Position numbers and translations under genes: made by a program. 64,000 nt of DNA from Rhodopseudomonas sp. BAL398 (lineage in GTDB: Bacteria > Pseudomonadota > Alphaproteobacteria > Rhizobiales > Xanthobacteraceae), in the NCBI RefSeq assembly GCF_033001325.1, contig NZ_CP133111.1:1674001-1738000 (forward strand), in the 5' to 3' direction. The notes under the pieces were generated by a model, which worked only from the letters and a program-made list of their open reading frames with translations, was not told the origin of the DNA and made no database searches. The first letter of the stretch is position 1. Each line of letters starts with the position of its first letter. Positions 1 through 9,015 of this stretch are shown one piece after another.

Positions 1-448
1 GGATCGCATCCATCACCTCGGCGTGGGCGAGCAGCCCGGCATTGGCTTCGTGCAGACGCACGCCGCCGGTCTCGAACGAGATCGCCACCAGCGGCCGCTG
101 CGCGTCGGGCAGCTCGGGGAATTCGGCGATCAGGCTGTCATAGAATGCGATCGCCTGATCGATGGTGCCGACCATCTTGGCGCCGCCGACTTCGCCGACC
201 GAACCGCCGATGAAGCGGCCTTCCTGCGAAATCACGAACACCGGCCGCTGGCCGATCTTGCCGACACCGGTGACGATGCCGTCGTCGAATTCGACGGCTT
301 CGCCGAGGGTGACGAGATGCGGGCTGCAGAAGCGGTCGAACGGTCCGATCAGCTCGACGAAGCTACCTTCATCGACGAGGCCGATCGCCCGATCACGCGC
401 GTTGCTCTCCAGAAAAGAGCTTGTCTGAATCTTGGTCCAATTGGGCAT
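1..448 (-). CDS. mdcD: Malonate decarboxylase beta subunit, 3' end off window
   Basis: Carboxyltransferase subunit acting on malonyl-S-ACP in malonate decarboxylase. About 149 codons are visible from the ATG at 446-448 to the window edge; the C-terminus is missing. The visible protein begins MPNWTKIQTSSFLESNARDR and contains EGRFIGGSVGEVGGAKMVG, a glycine-rich oxyanion-type stretch of the crotonase-fold carboxyltransferase family. It is the last visible gene of a minus-strand operon, 16 bases after mdcC. Because the operon also encodes a MadB pump and a biotin ligase, this subunit may act like Malonomonas MadC, passing CO2 to a biotin carrier rather than releasing it. Family call is firm; the MadC-like role is inference. 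Confidence 0.9.
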   Translation of the reverse strand, partial: MPNWTKIQTSSFLESNARDRAIGLVDEGSFVELIGPFDRFCSPHLVTLGEAVEFDDGIVTGVGKIGQRPVFVISQEGRFIGGSVGEVGGAKMVGTIDQAIAFYDSLIAEFPELPDAQRPLVAISFETGGVRLHEANAGLLAHAEVMDAI

Positions 449-464
449 GATTGATCCTCGTTGC

Positions 465-779
465 TCAGGCCGGTAATTCGGCAAGCGCCTGGCGAAGCCG
501 CAAAGCGACCACGGCAGGCGAGGCGTTGTTGTCGTTGATCTCGATCTGCGCATCGGTCAGACCGGTCTCGGCCGCAAAATGACTGATCACCCTGCGCCAC
601 AGATCGTCGAAGCCCTTGACGGGCGTGACGACGCGCACCGACAGCTTGCCGGCCTTGTCGGACGGCGAGAGCAGAACCTCGAGGTCGCCGGAGCCGACGA
701 CGCCATAGTGCACCGAACTGGTGACGCGCCTGGGCGTCCCCGTTCCATTGATTTCGAATTCGATCGTTTGAAGAGCCAT
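465..779 (-). CDS. mdcC: Malonate decarboxylase acyl carrier protein (delta subunit)
   Basis: Small acyl carrier protein of 104 residues that carries a 2'-(5''-phosphoribosyl)-3'-dephospho-CoA group and holds the acetyl/malonyl thioester. The motif GVVGSGDLEVLL is present; Ser30 in GSGD is the expected prosthetic-group attachment site by family homology. I place the start at the ATG at 777-779, giving MALQTIEFEINGTG, because a GGGGGAAG ribosome binding site lies just upstream; the reading frame stays open to 845 but that extension overlaps mdcA and has no support. It lies between mdcA and mdcD, the usual subunit order. MadE is the corresponding name in the biotin-dependent system. Confidence 0.93.
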   Translation of the reverse strand: MALQTIEFEINGTGTPRRVTSSVHYGVVGSGDLEVLLSPSDKAGKLSVRVVTPVKGFDDLWRRVISHFAAETGLTDAQIEINDNNASPAVVALRLRQALAELPA

Positions 780-792
780 GTCTTCCCCCTGA

Positions 793-2457
793 TCACCAGT
801 TGCGGAAACGAGTTGGCGGGTTGTAGAGCCCACCGGAAATATCAACGAGGTCGCGCATCGAGCGCGCGGCCAGCAGATCGCGGTTGGCGCGCGAACGATC
901 GACGCCGATATCTTCCGGCGTCTGGAAGATCTTGGCTTCGCGCAGCTTCTTGGTTTCCGCCGGGTCTTCCTTGATGCCGACCTCGGTGAAACCCGCCACG
1001 GCGCGAATGGCGGCCATACGGACCTCCATGTTCGGCGCGCGGTTGAGGTAGGCGATGCCCTCCTCGGTCACGATGTGGGTGACATCGTCGCCGTAGATCA
1101 TCACCGGCGGCAGATCGAGCTTGGCGTTCTCGGCCAGCTTCCAGGCATCCAGCTTGTCGACGAAGCTGGGCGCCCGTCCCTCGCCGAAGGTTTCGAGGCC
1201 CTGTACGACAAGACGCTTGCCGCGCGGCATGTCGCCAATCAGGTCGTGCATGTTCGGTACTTCCTGACCGCATTTCAGCCAACTCTCGGTGACGTGACGA
1301 CGACCCTTGGGATCGCAGCCCATGTTCGGCGCGCCGCCGAAGCCGGCGACGCGGTTGGCGGTGGCGGTCGACGAATTGCCGAACTTGTCGATCTGCAAGG
1401 TGCCGCCGATGAACATGTCGAGGGCGTAGTGACCCGCGGTCTGCGCGAAGGCACGGTTCGAGCGTAGCGAACCGTCAGGTCCGGTGAAGAACACGTCGGA
1501 GCGAGCCCGGACATAATCTTCCATGCCGAGTTCACCGCCGAAGCAATGGATGGTGTCGACCCAGCCGGCCTCGATCGCGGGAATCATGGTCGGATGCGGG
1601 TTCAGCACCATGTGGGTGCAGCACTCGCCCTTGAGGCCGAGTTCCTCGCCATAGGTCGGCAGGATCAGTTCGATCGCCGACGTCAAGAAGCCGATGCCAT
1701 GGTTGAGGCGCTTGACCTTGTATTCGCCATAGATGCCCTTCAGCGCCATCATCGCCAGCAGGATGTGGTTGTCGGTGATCAGGCCGGGATCGCGGGTAAA
1801 CAGCGGCTCGATGAAGAACTCCTTCGGGCTTTCGATCACCGCGTCGACCCAATCAGCCGGAATATCCACGCGCGGCAGCTTGTCGACGATCTTGTTGACC
1901 TGGGCGATGACGATGCCCTGGCGGAACTTGGTCGCCTCGACGATGACCGGCGTGTCTTCGGTGTTGAAGCCGGTATAGAGGTTGCCCTCGCGGTCGGCCT
2001 CATAGGCGCAGATCAGCGACACCCGCGGCGTCAGATCGAGGAAGTAGCGGCCGAACAATTCGAGATAGGTATGAATCGCACCGAGCTCGATCTTGCCCTC
2101 GCTGATGAACTTGGCGACGCGCCCGGCCTGCGGGCCGCCGAAGGCGAAATCAAGCTTTTTGGCGATGCCCTTCTCGAACATGTCGAGATGCACCGGCAAC
2201 GGCACGCAGGACTGCACCATATGCAGATTGTTGATTTCGCTGGGATCGACCTGCAACAGGCTGTCGGCGAGAAAATCGGCCTGCTTCTGGTTGTTGCCCT
2301 CGATATTGACGCGGTCGAAGGAGCGGATGACGGCCTTCAGCAGCGCAACCGTGTCTTCCTTCTTCACCTGTTTGCCAGGACCGATATATTTGGCCGCGGC
2401 CTCCATGCGCTGGCGCGTATCGACGGCCAGCTTATCCCACTTCCGTTCAGTCTTCAT
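793..2457 (-). CDS. mdcA: Malonate decarboxylase alpha subunit (malonate CoA/ACP transferase)
   Basis: 554-residue transferase that exchanges acetyl for malonyl on the acyl carrier protein, the first step of the decarboxylation cycle. Length and sequence throughout match the MdcA/MadA family, for example the segments FGGPQAGRVAKFISEGK, NHGIGFLTSAIELILP and RVAGFGGAPNMGCDP. The start ATG overlaps the stop of the upstream biotin ligase gene as ATGA (2454-2457), so translation is probably coupled. mdcC follows after 13 bases. No internal disruption is seen. Confidence 0.96.
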   Translation of the reverse strand: MKTERKWDKLAVDTRQRMEAAAKYIGPGKQVKKEDTVALLKAVIRSFDRVNIEGNNQKQADFLADSLLQVDPSEINNLHMVQSCVPLPVHLDMFEKGIAKKLDFAFGGPQAGRVAKFISEGKIELGAIHTYLELFGRYFLDLTPRVSLICAYEADREGNLYTGFNTEDTPVIVEATKFRQGIVIAQVNKIVDKLPRVDIPADWVDAVIESPKEFFIEPLFTRDPGLITDNHILLAMMALKGIYGEYKVKRLNHGIGFLTSAIELILPTYGEELGLKGECCTHMVLNPHPTMIPAIEAGWVDTIHCFGGELGMEDYVRARSDVFFTGPDGSLRSNRAFAQTAGHYALDMFIGGTLQIDKFGNSSTATANRVAGFGGAPNMGCDPKGRRHVTESWLKCGQEVPNMHDLIGDMPRGKRLVVQGLETFGEGRAPSFVDKLDAWKLAENAKLDLPPVMIYGDDVTHIVTEEGIAYLNRAPNMEVRMAAIRAVAGFTEVGIKEDPAETKKLREAKIFQTPEDIGVDRSRANRDLLAARSMRDLVDISGGLYNPPTRFRNW

Positions 2458-3317
2458 GTGAGTACACCCGTGAGGTTCTTGGAGATTTGGTCGAGCCCCC
2501 GGCCAACGGGGATGCCCGTGGCGATTTCGCCGGAGTGAACGAGGCGGATCGTGCCCGTCTCGTCTTGGATGCGCAGAGCCCCGTCGTCCGCGAGGCCGAG
2601 CAATCGGGCCATGATCGGTTCATCGCCGTCGATGAGCCGGACGATCTGGCCAAGGCTTTCCGCATGGCGCGTCCAGGTGCTGGCGAATGCCGACACGCCG
2701 ACGCTTTCCCACAGCGGCAACCACACTGCGAGCGCATCGAGAAAACCGCCGAGGATCTGCAGCGGCTCAATCGGACGCCTGGCCAAAGTCGAAAGTGAGA
2801 TTGCCGTGCTCCGAATGTCTTCGGGGAAATCCGCCTCGGCTATGGCCAGGTTGAGACCGAAACCGAGCACGACGAAATCCAATTCGCCGGCCGGATCGGT
2901 GTGGGCTTCGGCAAGAATGCCGGAGATCTTGCGGCCATCGACCAACAGGTCGTTCGGCCATTTGATTGAAGCGGCGATCCCGGCCTGGTCGGCGACTGCC
3001 TCCCAGAGCGCGACCGCACCGAGCAAAGTCAATTGCGACGCCTGCTCGATCGGCCGGCCGGTGCGGATCAAAACCGAAACGCACAGACTGCCGGACTGCG
3101 TGGAGAACCAGGATCGCGAGCCCTTGCCGCGACCGCGGGTCTGGTGGTTCGCGACCAGGACGGTGCCGTGTTCGACGCCGGTCTTGCCGAGGTCGATCAG
3201 GGCACGGTTGGTGCTGTCGATCTCGGCGACATGAAGAATGGTCCGCCCGATGCCATAGCCCCGCTCAACGGCGCCGAGGCGTGTCGCGTCCGGGATGATG
3301 TCAACGAAGCGGACCAT
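2454..3317 (-). CDS. birA: Biotin--protein ligase (BirA family)
   Basis: 287-residue biotin protein ligase catalytic and C-terminal domain without an N-terminal DNA-binding domain, so a ligase and not a BirA-type repressor. Visible motifs are STNRALIDLG, the biotinoyl-AMP loop TRGRGKGSRSWFS and KWPNDLLVDGRKISGILAE. The start ATG has a GGAG site about seven bases upstream. It sits inside the malonate decarboxylase operon between madB and mdcA, which suggests it biotinylates a dedicated carrier protein (MadF-like) encoded beyond the left edge. A second, housekeeping ligase elsewhere is likely. Confidence 0.9.
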   Translation of the reverse strand: MVRFVDIIPDATRLGAVERGYGIGRTILHVAEIDSTNRALIDLGKTGVEHGTVLVANHQTRGRGKGSRSWFSTQSGSLCVSVLIRTGRPIEQASQLTLLGAVALWEAVADQAGIAASIKWPNDLLVDGRKISGILAEAHTDPAGELDFVVLGFGLNLAIAEADFPEDIRSTAISLSTLARRPIEPLQILGGFLDALAVWLPLWESVGVSAFASTWTRHAESLGQIVRLIDGDEPIMARLLGLADDGALRIQDETGTIRLVHSGEIATGIPVGRGLDQISKNLTGVLT

Positions 3318-3344
3318 GATTGTTCTCCAGATTTTCCGAGCCTG

Positions 3345-4559
3345 TTAGTGCGCGGCAACCAGGGTGATGGTGGAGGCGAAGATGCCGACGGCGATAGCAG
3401 AGACGATCACGCCGCAGATGCTGGCGCCCATCGCAACCGGGAAGATCATTGCGTAGGGGTTCTCTGCGCCGGCGATCTTCTGGGCGAGCTTGGCGGTGGT
3501 GGGCACGCAGGAGATGCCGGCGATGCCAACCAGCGGGTTGAACGGCTTCTTGCTGAGGAAATACACCACCCAGCCGCCGAGCAGACCGCCGATGCCGGAG
3601 ACCAGCAGCGCGGTGATGCCGAGCACCAGCAGGATCAGCACACGGCTGTCGAGCAGGGTCGAGGCTTCGCAGAGCACGCCGAGCACCAGGCCGAGCATCA
3701 GCGTCGACATATAGGTGACGGTCTTCTCGAGCAGATCCTGGTAGACTTCGATCTCGGCTTCCTTGATGGCGATGCCGAGGAAGAAGGACAGGATCAGCGG
3801 CGATGCGACCGGCAGCAGCAGGCAGAGCAGCGCGGCGGAGACGATGGTGAACACGAACTTCGCCTTCTGCGAAACGTCCGGGAATTCCAGTTCGACTTCC
3901 AAGCCGCGATACTTCTTCGGCACCATCGCCTTCATCAGATAGGGATAGCCGGCATAGGTCAGCGACAGATACAGATAGGCGATGACCGAGATCGGCACGA
4001 ACAGGTGCTTGGCCATCATCAGCGAGGCGAACAGCACCATCGGGCCATCGGCGCCGCCGATCGTGCCGACCGCCGCTGCTTCACCGGGCGTCAAGCCGGC
4101 GTAATAGCCGATCACCAGCGTCACGAAGGTGCCCATCTCGGCGAAGATCGCGCAGGTCATCACCGCCCAGGGACGAACCAGAATGAAGGAGATGTCCGAC
4201 ATCGACCCGATGCCGAAGAACAGCATGCAGGCGACCAGCGAATTGGAGAAGGTGAAGTTGTAAACTGGCTGCAGGAAGTAGATCTGCATGTCGTTGACCA
4301 GTTTGACGGGATCCGTAATCATCGGATCGAGCATCAAGGTGCCGATGTGATTGCCCTCGAGGAACATCACGCCGGCGTTGACGCACATCATCGCGACGCC
4401 CATCGGCACCATGATCAGCGGCTCGAGCGTACGCTTGAACCCAAGCACGGCGAGAAAGAAGCCGGCGACGATCAGGAAGACGCGGGCGAAGGCGATCGAC
4501 GGTTCCTGCAAGAACATCGTGGCGATGCCCGGAAAGACCGTGAAGAGTTGCTGTAGCAT
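3345..4559 (-). CDS. madB: Sodium-pumping carboxybiotin decarboxylase subunit MadB
   Basis: 404-residue polytopic membrane protein of the OAD-beta/MadB family, which couples decarboxylation of carboxybiotin to Na+ export. It contains the family signature GTIGGADGPMVLFAS and a second conserved helix region NPLVGIAGISCVPTTAKLAQ near the C-terminus, with many hydrophobic segments. A GGAAAG site precedes the start. It lies between the 41-residue membrane protein and birA. Biotin-independent Mdc enzymes have no such subunit, so its presence is the main evidence for the energy-conserving, biotin-dependent form known from Malonomonas rubra. MadL/MadM transporters are not seen in this window. Confidence 0.93.
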   Translation of the reverse strand: MLQQLFTVFPGIATMFLQEPSIAFARVFLIVAGFFLAVLGFKRTLEPLIMVPMGVAMMCVNAGVMFLEGNHIGTLMLDPMITDPVKLVNDMQIYFLQPVYNFTFSNSLVACMLFFGIGSMSDISFILVRPWAVMTCAIFAEMGTFVTLVIGYYAGLTPGEAAAVGTIGGADGPMVLFASLMMAKHLFVPISVIAYLYLSLTYAGYPYLMKAMVPKKYRGLEVELEFPDVSQKAKFVFTIVSAALLCLLLPVASPLILSFFLGIAIKEAEIEVYQDLLEKTVTYMSTLMLGLVLGVLCEASTLLDSRVLILLVLGITALLVSGIGGLLGGWVVYFLSKKPFNPLVGIAGISCVPTTAKLAQKIAGAENPYAMIFPVAMGASICGVIVSAIAVGIFASTITLVAAH

Positions 4560-4581
4560 GGGACTAATCTTTCCAGTTCAA

Positions 4582-4707
4582 TCAGGCGTTTTCGGACGCT
4601 TCGGAATTGCCCATGACTTTGCTGAGCAGGACGATCACACCGATCACGGTGTATGAGATCGCGGCTGTGAGCGCGTAGGCCGACACCGCGTAGACGATGA
4701 TGTTCAT
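4582..4707 (-). CDS. 41-residue single-span membrane protein in malonate operon
   Basis: Small gene easily missed by gene callers. The product has one long hydrophobic helix (roughly residues 2-32, IIVYAVSAYALTAAISYTVI and onward) and a short polar tail ending EASENA. The ATG at 4705-4707 overlaps the mdcB stop as ATGA and has a GGAG site eight bases upstream inside mdcB; madB begins 22 bases after its stop. Position, coupling and single helix suggest a small accessory subunit of the MadB pump, by analogy with the small gamma subunits of oxaloacetate decarboxylase pumps. I do not recognise a named family, so the role is inference. Confidence 0.75.
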   Translation of the reverse strand: MNIIVYAVSAYALTAAISYTVIGVIVLLSKVMGNSEASENA

Positions 4708-5666
4708 TGTTGGTCTCCGTTGGCATGAAGGGTTTCGAAGCCGGCCGTCGCCGAGACCGGAAACGATCCGTGCTCGATGAGGTGGACGGCGATGGTGACT
4801 GCGAGCAGATCCGCGGCGCCGCCTGCGCTGATGCGACGGGCGATGCAATCGGTGTCGAAGGCGTGGAGTTCGGCCAGGCCACGCGGCGTCAGCGCGCCGC
4901 CGAGGTCGCGGATCCGACTGGCGCCTTCGCGAACGAAAGTGAGCGCGTCGGGACCGCCGCGCCAAAGCACCGTGGTGTCTTCGGCTTCCGCGATCAGGCA
5001 GATCAGGGTGTGGACCAGGGCCCGATTGAGGCCGTGTCCGGCCTCGATCGTCGACCGCAAGGTCGGCAAGCCATATTTCGCAACGGTCGGAAATCCGTCT
5101 TCGACTTCGCCGCGAATGCCGCGCGTGCCGTGACGCGCATGCAGCAACTCCCCGGCCGTGGTCGGATTGGCCTGCCGATCGATCAGTTCGCGCTGCACCA
5201 GTCCGGCGGTGATGGCAGCGGCTTCGGCGAAAATCTGCGTCGATGTCGGCGCTGAATTGTGGTGATGCGCCCGCCCCGCGGCGGCGGCGGTGATACCAAG
5301 CGCGAACAGCGCGCCGCGCTGCGTATTGACGCCGTTCGAAGCCGCCATCAACAGCACGTCGTAGTCGCGGCCGACCGCGCGCACCGGCGGCAACACCGCA
5401 GCGGCCTCGCCGCCATGCGTGAGGCCAATGGCGGCACAGCGATGAAAACACGGAGCGATCGCCGCCGAGGTCAGCATGAAGGTCTGCTGATCCATGTCGG
5501 CGTGAGCGCCCATCGAGCGCGGCGTCACCAGACCCGGCTTCGGATGGGCGGAAACTTCAAGCAGGATGCCGCTGAGGCAAGCGGACCCGATGGTCCAGGC
5601 CTTCGGCGCGATGCCGTCGGCGAAATAGGGCGTGAGATCAGCGGTGCGTATTGGCGAGCAGTCCAT
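4704..5666 (-). CDS. mdcB: Triphosphoribosyl-dephospho-CoA synthase
   Basis: 320-residue CitG/MdcB-family enzyme that makes the prosthetic-group precursor for the acyl carrier protein from ATP and dephospho-CoA. Typical motifs are visible: EVSAHPKPGLVTPRSMGAHA, DMDQQTFMLTSAAIAP and ASNGVNTQRGALFALG. It is the first gene of the minus-strand malonate operon and its stop overlaps the next start. The transferase that attaches the group (MdcG) is not visible and is expected beyond the left edge. The start at 5664-5666 is the best in-frame ATG; a weak GGA-rich site precedes it. Confidence 0.94.
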   Translation of the reverse strand: MDCSPIRTADLTPYFADGIAPKAWTIGSACLSGILLEVSAHPKPGLVTPRSMGAHADMDQQTFMLTSAAIAPCFHRCAAIGLTHGGEAAAVLPPVRAVGRDYDVLLMAASNGVNTQRGALFALGITAAAAGRAHHHNSAPTSTQIFAEAAAITAGLVQRELIDRQANPTTAGELLHARHGTRGIRGEVEDGFPTVAKYGLPTLRSTIEAGHGLNRALVHTLICLIAEAEDTTVLWRGGPDALTFVREGASRIRDLGGALTPRGLAELHAFDTDCIARRISAGGAADLLAVTIAVHLIEHGSFPVSATAGFETLHANGDQQ

Positions 5667-6188
5667 GACGACGATCCAGCCGAACGGTCGCCCCCGAGAC
5701 CTCAGTCTCGAGAAACATCCGGTCGCAGCACGACGCCATCACCGGCGCGCACCGTTAGCAGAACACCATCACGGGTTTATCGAAGTCACTTGGTGTAGCC
5801 TTCCCCTGCAGGTCCGCCGCCTCAACGCTGAAGCCGGATCGTAGGGAAGATGCGAAGTGGTCGATCGCCTAATCACTGGCACTGAACTCTTCGACCGAGA
5901 CGATCAGTGTGGCGACGGTATGTCACTGCAGGTTATTCGGGTCAACGATACTTTCGCCCCATCCGGCATCATACGGAGGTATTGCCCAATCGGAGTTCAC
6001 GAAGCGCTGTCAACAGCTTAAAGGTTTCGTCTCGTTGTCTCTATCGGATTAAAGCGCAAGCGATGAAGGCCAAAAGGCCGTCGTCACAACAGCCATGCCA
6101 TCATCAAGGCAACTGAATTTGAGCAAAACAGCACACCAGCTGATGACGTCAGATTGAAGAACGAGTCGCAGCTGTGTAGGTTGGCGGC
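5667..6188. promoter_or_regulatory. 522-base divergent intergenic region
   Basis: Non-coding gap between the malonate operon (leftward) and the molybdopterin oxidoreductase (rightward). It must contain both promoters. I found no convincing sigma-70 boxes, no MatR/MdcY-like palindrome and no conserved protein segment in any frame. Short reading frames here, up to about 70 codons, look random. Confidence 0.5.
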
Positions 6189-8285
6189 ATGAAATCAAAG
6201 GCGCCGTCCACCATTACGACCGGCCTGTCGGTCTGCCCGCATGATTGCCCGTCGGCCTGCGCCCTGGAAGTCGAACTGCTGAATCCGCGCACCATCGGCC
6301 GAATCAGAGGCGCCAAGAGCAATTCATATACGCTGGGCGTCATCTGCGAGAAGGTCGCACGTTACGCCGAGCGCATTCATCACCCTGAACGATTGCTTTA
6401 TCCGCTCAAGCGGATTGGAGCGAAGGGCGCCGGTGAATTCGCGCGGATCTCCTGGGCCGAGGCACTCGACCTGACCGCCGCCGCATTCCTGAAGGCCGAG
6501 CAAGAGCACGGCGCGGAAAGCGTCTGGCCGTTCTATTTCGCCGGCACGATGGGGCTGGTGATGCGCGATGGCATCGAACGGCTGCGCCGTGCCAAGGGTT
6601 ATTCCGGCATGTACGCGACCTATTGCACGGCGCTGTCATGGGCCGGCTATCATGCCGGCGTCGGCCGCCTTGCCGGGGTCGACCCCCGCGAGTTGCAGAA
6701 ATCGGATCTGATCGTGGTGTGGGGCGGCAATCCGGTGAACACCCAGGTCAATGTGATGACCCATGTCGGCATCGCGCGCAAAACCCGCGGCGCCAAGCTC
6801 GCCTGCGTCGATATTTACGACACCGGCACGATGAAGCAGGCCGACATCAAGCTGCTGATCCGTCCCGGCACCGACGGCGCGCTGGCCTGCGCCATCATGC
6901 ATGTGTTGTTTCGCGACGGCCACGCCGACCGCGATTATCTAGCGCAATACACCGACTGCCCCGATGAATTCGAACGCCACCTCGCCGACAAGACGCCCGA
7001 ATGGGCCGCCCGCATCTGCGATATCGCCGAGACCGAGATCGAAGCCTTCGCGGCGCTGATCGGTTCGACACCGCGCAGCTTCTTCCGCATCGGCTATGGC
7101 TTCACCCGCTCGCGCAACGGCGCCGTCAACATGCATGCGGTGACCTCGATCCCGGCCGTCACCGGCGCATGGCAGCATGAAGGCGGCGGCGCGCTGCATA
7201 CCAACAGCGGCATGTACCAATGGGACAAGACCCTGATCGAGGGCCGCGACGCCGATGTGCCGTCGGGCCGCATGCTCGACCAATCGCGGATCGGCGCGGT
7301 GTTGCTCGGGGACGCAAGCGATCTGCAGGGCGGCCCGCTGGTGAAAGCGATGCTGGTGCAAAACACCAACCCGGCTTCCGTCGCGCCCGATCAGAACCAG
7401 GTCAAGGCGGGCCTTTCGCGCGAAGACCTGTTTCTGTGCGTGCACGAGCAGTTCATGACCGAGACGGCGCGCTACGCCGATGTGGTGCTGCCGGCCACCA
7501 TGTTTCTCGAACATGACGACATCTATCAGGGCGGCGGCCATCAACACATCATGCTGGGGCGCAAACTGGTCGAGGCTCCGGGCGAATGCCGCAGCAATCA
7601 CGAGGTGATCGCCGCATTGGCGCAGCGCGTCGGCGCCAGCCACCGCGGCTTCGCCATGACGCCGCGCGACATCATTGATGAAACGCTGACGGCCTCGGGG
7701 CGGCCGGGCCTGGATCGGCTCGAAGCCGAGAGCTGGATCGATGTTCAGACCGATTTTTCCACCGCGCATCAGATCGCGGGTTTCGGTCATTCCGACGGCA
7801 AATATCATTTCAAGCCGGATTGGCGCCAAACCGCAGCCTATCTGGGGACCCGGCCACTCGGCCCGTGCCAGTCCCTGCCCGCCTTTCCCGATCATTATCC
7901 GGCGATCGAGGAAGCGACCGACGCGTTTCCGTTCCGCCTCGCCACCAGCCCGGCGCGGACGTTTCTCAATTCGACCTTCACCGAGACCCCCTCCAGCGTG
8001 AAGCGCGAGCACCGGCCCACCGTGTTCGTGCATCCCGATGACCTCGCCGCCGCCGGGCTGGTGTCCGGCGACAAGGTCAAGCTCGGCAGCGCCCGCGGCC
8101 AGGTGACGCTGCATTGCCAATCCCACCCCGGCCAGCGCCGCGGCGTCCTGATCGCGGAATCGATCTGGCCTAATGACGCGTTCGAGGACGGCTGCGGCAT
8201 CAACACGCTGACCGGCGCCGATCAGCCGGCCCCGGCCGGCGGCGGCAGCTTCCACGACAACCGGGTGTGGCTGCAGAAGGCGTGA
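6189..8285 (+). CDS. Molybdopterin oxidoreductase (formate dehydrogenase/DMSO reductase family)
   Basis: 698-residue molybdenum/tungsten bis-MGD enzyme. The N-terminus carries a [4Fe-4S] motif with Cys at about 16, 20, 24 (CPHDCPSAC) and 53 (GVICEK). The central domains include SDLIVVWGGNPVNTQVNVMT and the C-terminal molydopterin-binding domain includes FVHPDDLAAAGLVSGDKVKL and GINTLTGADQPAPAGGGSFH. There is no Tat signal, so it is probably cytoplasmic. No adjacent electron-transfer or diaphorase subunit is present, and the substrate cannot be told from sequence. The next gene, nuoB, is convergent and 25 bases away. Confidence 0.92.
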   Translation: MKSKAPSTITTGLSVCPHDCPSACALEVELLNPRTIGRIRGAKSNSYTLGVICEKVARYAERIHHPERLLYPLKRIGAKGAGEFARISWAEALDLTAAAFLKAEQEHGAESVWPFYFAGTMGLVMRDGIERLRRAKGYSGMYATYCTALSWAGYHAGVGRLAGVDPRELQKSDLIVVWGGNPVNTQVNVMTHVGIARKTRGAKLACVDIYDTGTMKQADIKLLIRPGTDGALACAIMHVLFRDGHADRDYLAQYTDCPDEFERHLADKTPEWAARICDIAETEIEAFAALIGSTPRSFFRIGYGFTRSRNGAVNMHAVTSIPAVTGAWQHEGGGALHTNSGMYQWDKTLIEGRDADVPSGRMLDQSRIGAVLLGDASDLQGGPLVKAMLVQNTNPASVAPDQNQVKAGLSREDLFLCVHEQFMTETARYADVVLPATMFLEHDDIYQGGGHQHIMLGRKLVEAPGECRSNHEVIAALAQRVGASHRGFAMTPRDIIDETLTASGRPGLDRLEAESWIDVQTDFSTAHQIAGFGHSDGKYHFKPDWRQTAAYLGTRPLGPCQSLPAFPDHYPAIEEATDAFPFRLATSPARTFLNSTFTETPSSVKREHRPTVFVHPDDLAAAGLVSGDKVKLGSARGQVTLHCQSHPGQRRGVLIAESIWPNDAFEDGCGINTLTGADQPAPAGGGSFHDNRVWLQKA

Positions 8286-8310
8286 GCGCCGCGATGTCGG
8301 CGACAGGCGC

Positions 8311-8841
8311 TCAACGCTCGATCGTGCCGGTGCGTCTGATCTTCTTCTGCAGCAGCATCACCCCGTAGAGCAGAGCTTCCGCCGTCGGCGGACAGCCGGG
8401 CACGTAGATGTCGACCGGCACGATACGGTCGCAGCCCCGCACCACAGAATAGGAATAGTGATAATAGCCGCCGCCATTGGCGCACGATCCCATCGAGATC
8501 ACATAGCGCGGCTCCGGCATCTGATCATAGATCTTACGCAGTGCAGGAGCCATCTTGTTGGTCAGCGTGCCCGCGACGATCATCAGATCGCTCTGCCGAG
8601 GCGATCCGCGGGGAAAACAACCGAACCGCTCGAGATCGTAGCGCGGCATCATGACCTGCATCATCTCGATTGCGCAGCAAGCAAGCCCGAAGGTCACCCA
8701 ATACATCGACCCCGTCCGCGCCCATGTGATCATCGCGTCTGTCGAGGTAACGAAAAACCCTCTGTCGGCAAGCAGGTGGTTGACGTCCGAAAACGACGGC
8801 TGATATCCGGCCAATTCCATCCTTGCCTCTGTCGTCTGCAT
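8311..8841 (-). CDS. nuoB: Orphan NADH-quinone oxidoreductase subunit B
   Basis: 176-residue complex I subunit that binds cluster N2. The four cluster ligands are all visible: the tandem pair in [10 protein letters not shown] (Cys55, Cys56), GSCANGG (Cys120) and [14 protein letters not shown] (Cys150). The start is placed at the ATG at 8839-8841; the frame stays open to 9270 but that extension is unlike any NuoB. No other nuo gene is nearby, so this is probably a paralogue of the main operon copy. All ligands are intact, which argues against simple decay. Its partner could be an alternative complex I or another quinone-linked enzyme. Confidence 0.9.
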   Translation of the reverse strand: MQTTEARMELAGYQPSFSDVNHLLADRGFFVTSTDAMITWARTGSMYWVTFGLACCAIEMMQVMMPRYDLERFGCFPRGSPRQSDLMIVAGTLTNKMAPALRKIYDQMPEPRYVISMGSCANGGGYYHYSYSVVRGCDRIVPVDIYVPGCPPTAEALLYGVMLLQKKIRRTGTIER

Positions 8842-9015
8842 CTGTGATCGCCCGTCTCCGGGGCACCTGAAAGCGCCGGACGCCCCCCCGGTCCAGGCTG
8901 GCGCGACAACCATCTCGCCGTTATTTTTCAAAATTGACTGTCGCTGTATTGAACGGTTCGGACATCGTTCGCCGATCCAGAACGCAGGTCGATCCAGACC
9001 GCAGGAGGACCGACG

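Noticed and set aside
3033-4556. 507-codon plus-strand frame opposite madB
   Set aside because: Extremely Glu/His/Gln/Asp-rich complement of hydrophobic madB codons; no start signal or homology.
5667-5830. Possible end of an extra malonate gene (MdcG-like) upstream of mdcB
   Set aside because: Short protein-like strings appear on the minus strand but in different frames with stops, and none matches a known segment with confidence.
6939-8255. 438-codon minus-strand frame opposite the molybdopterin oxidoreductase
   Set aside because: Antisense shadow without motifs.
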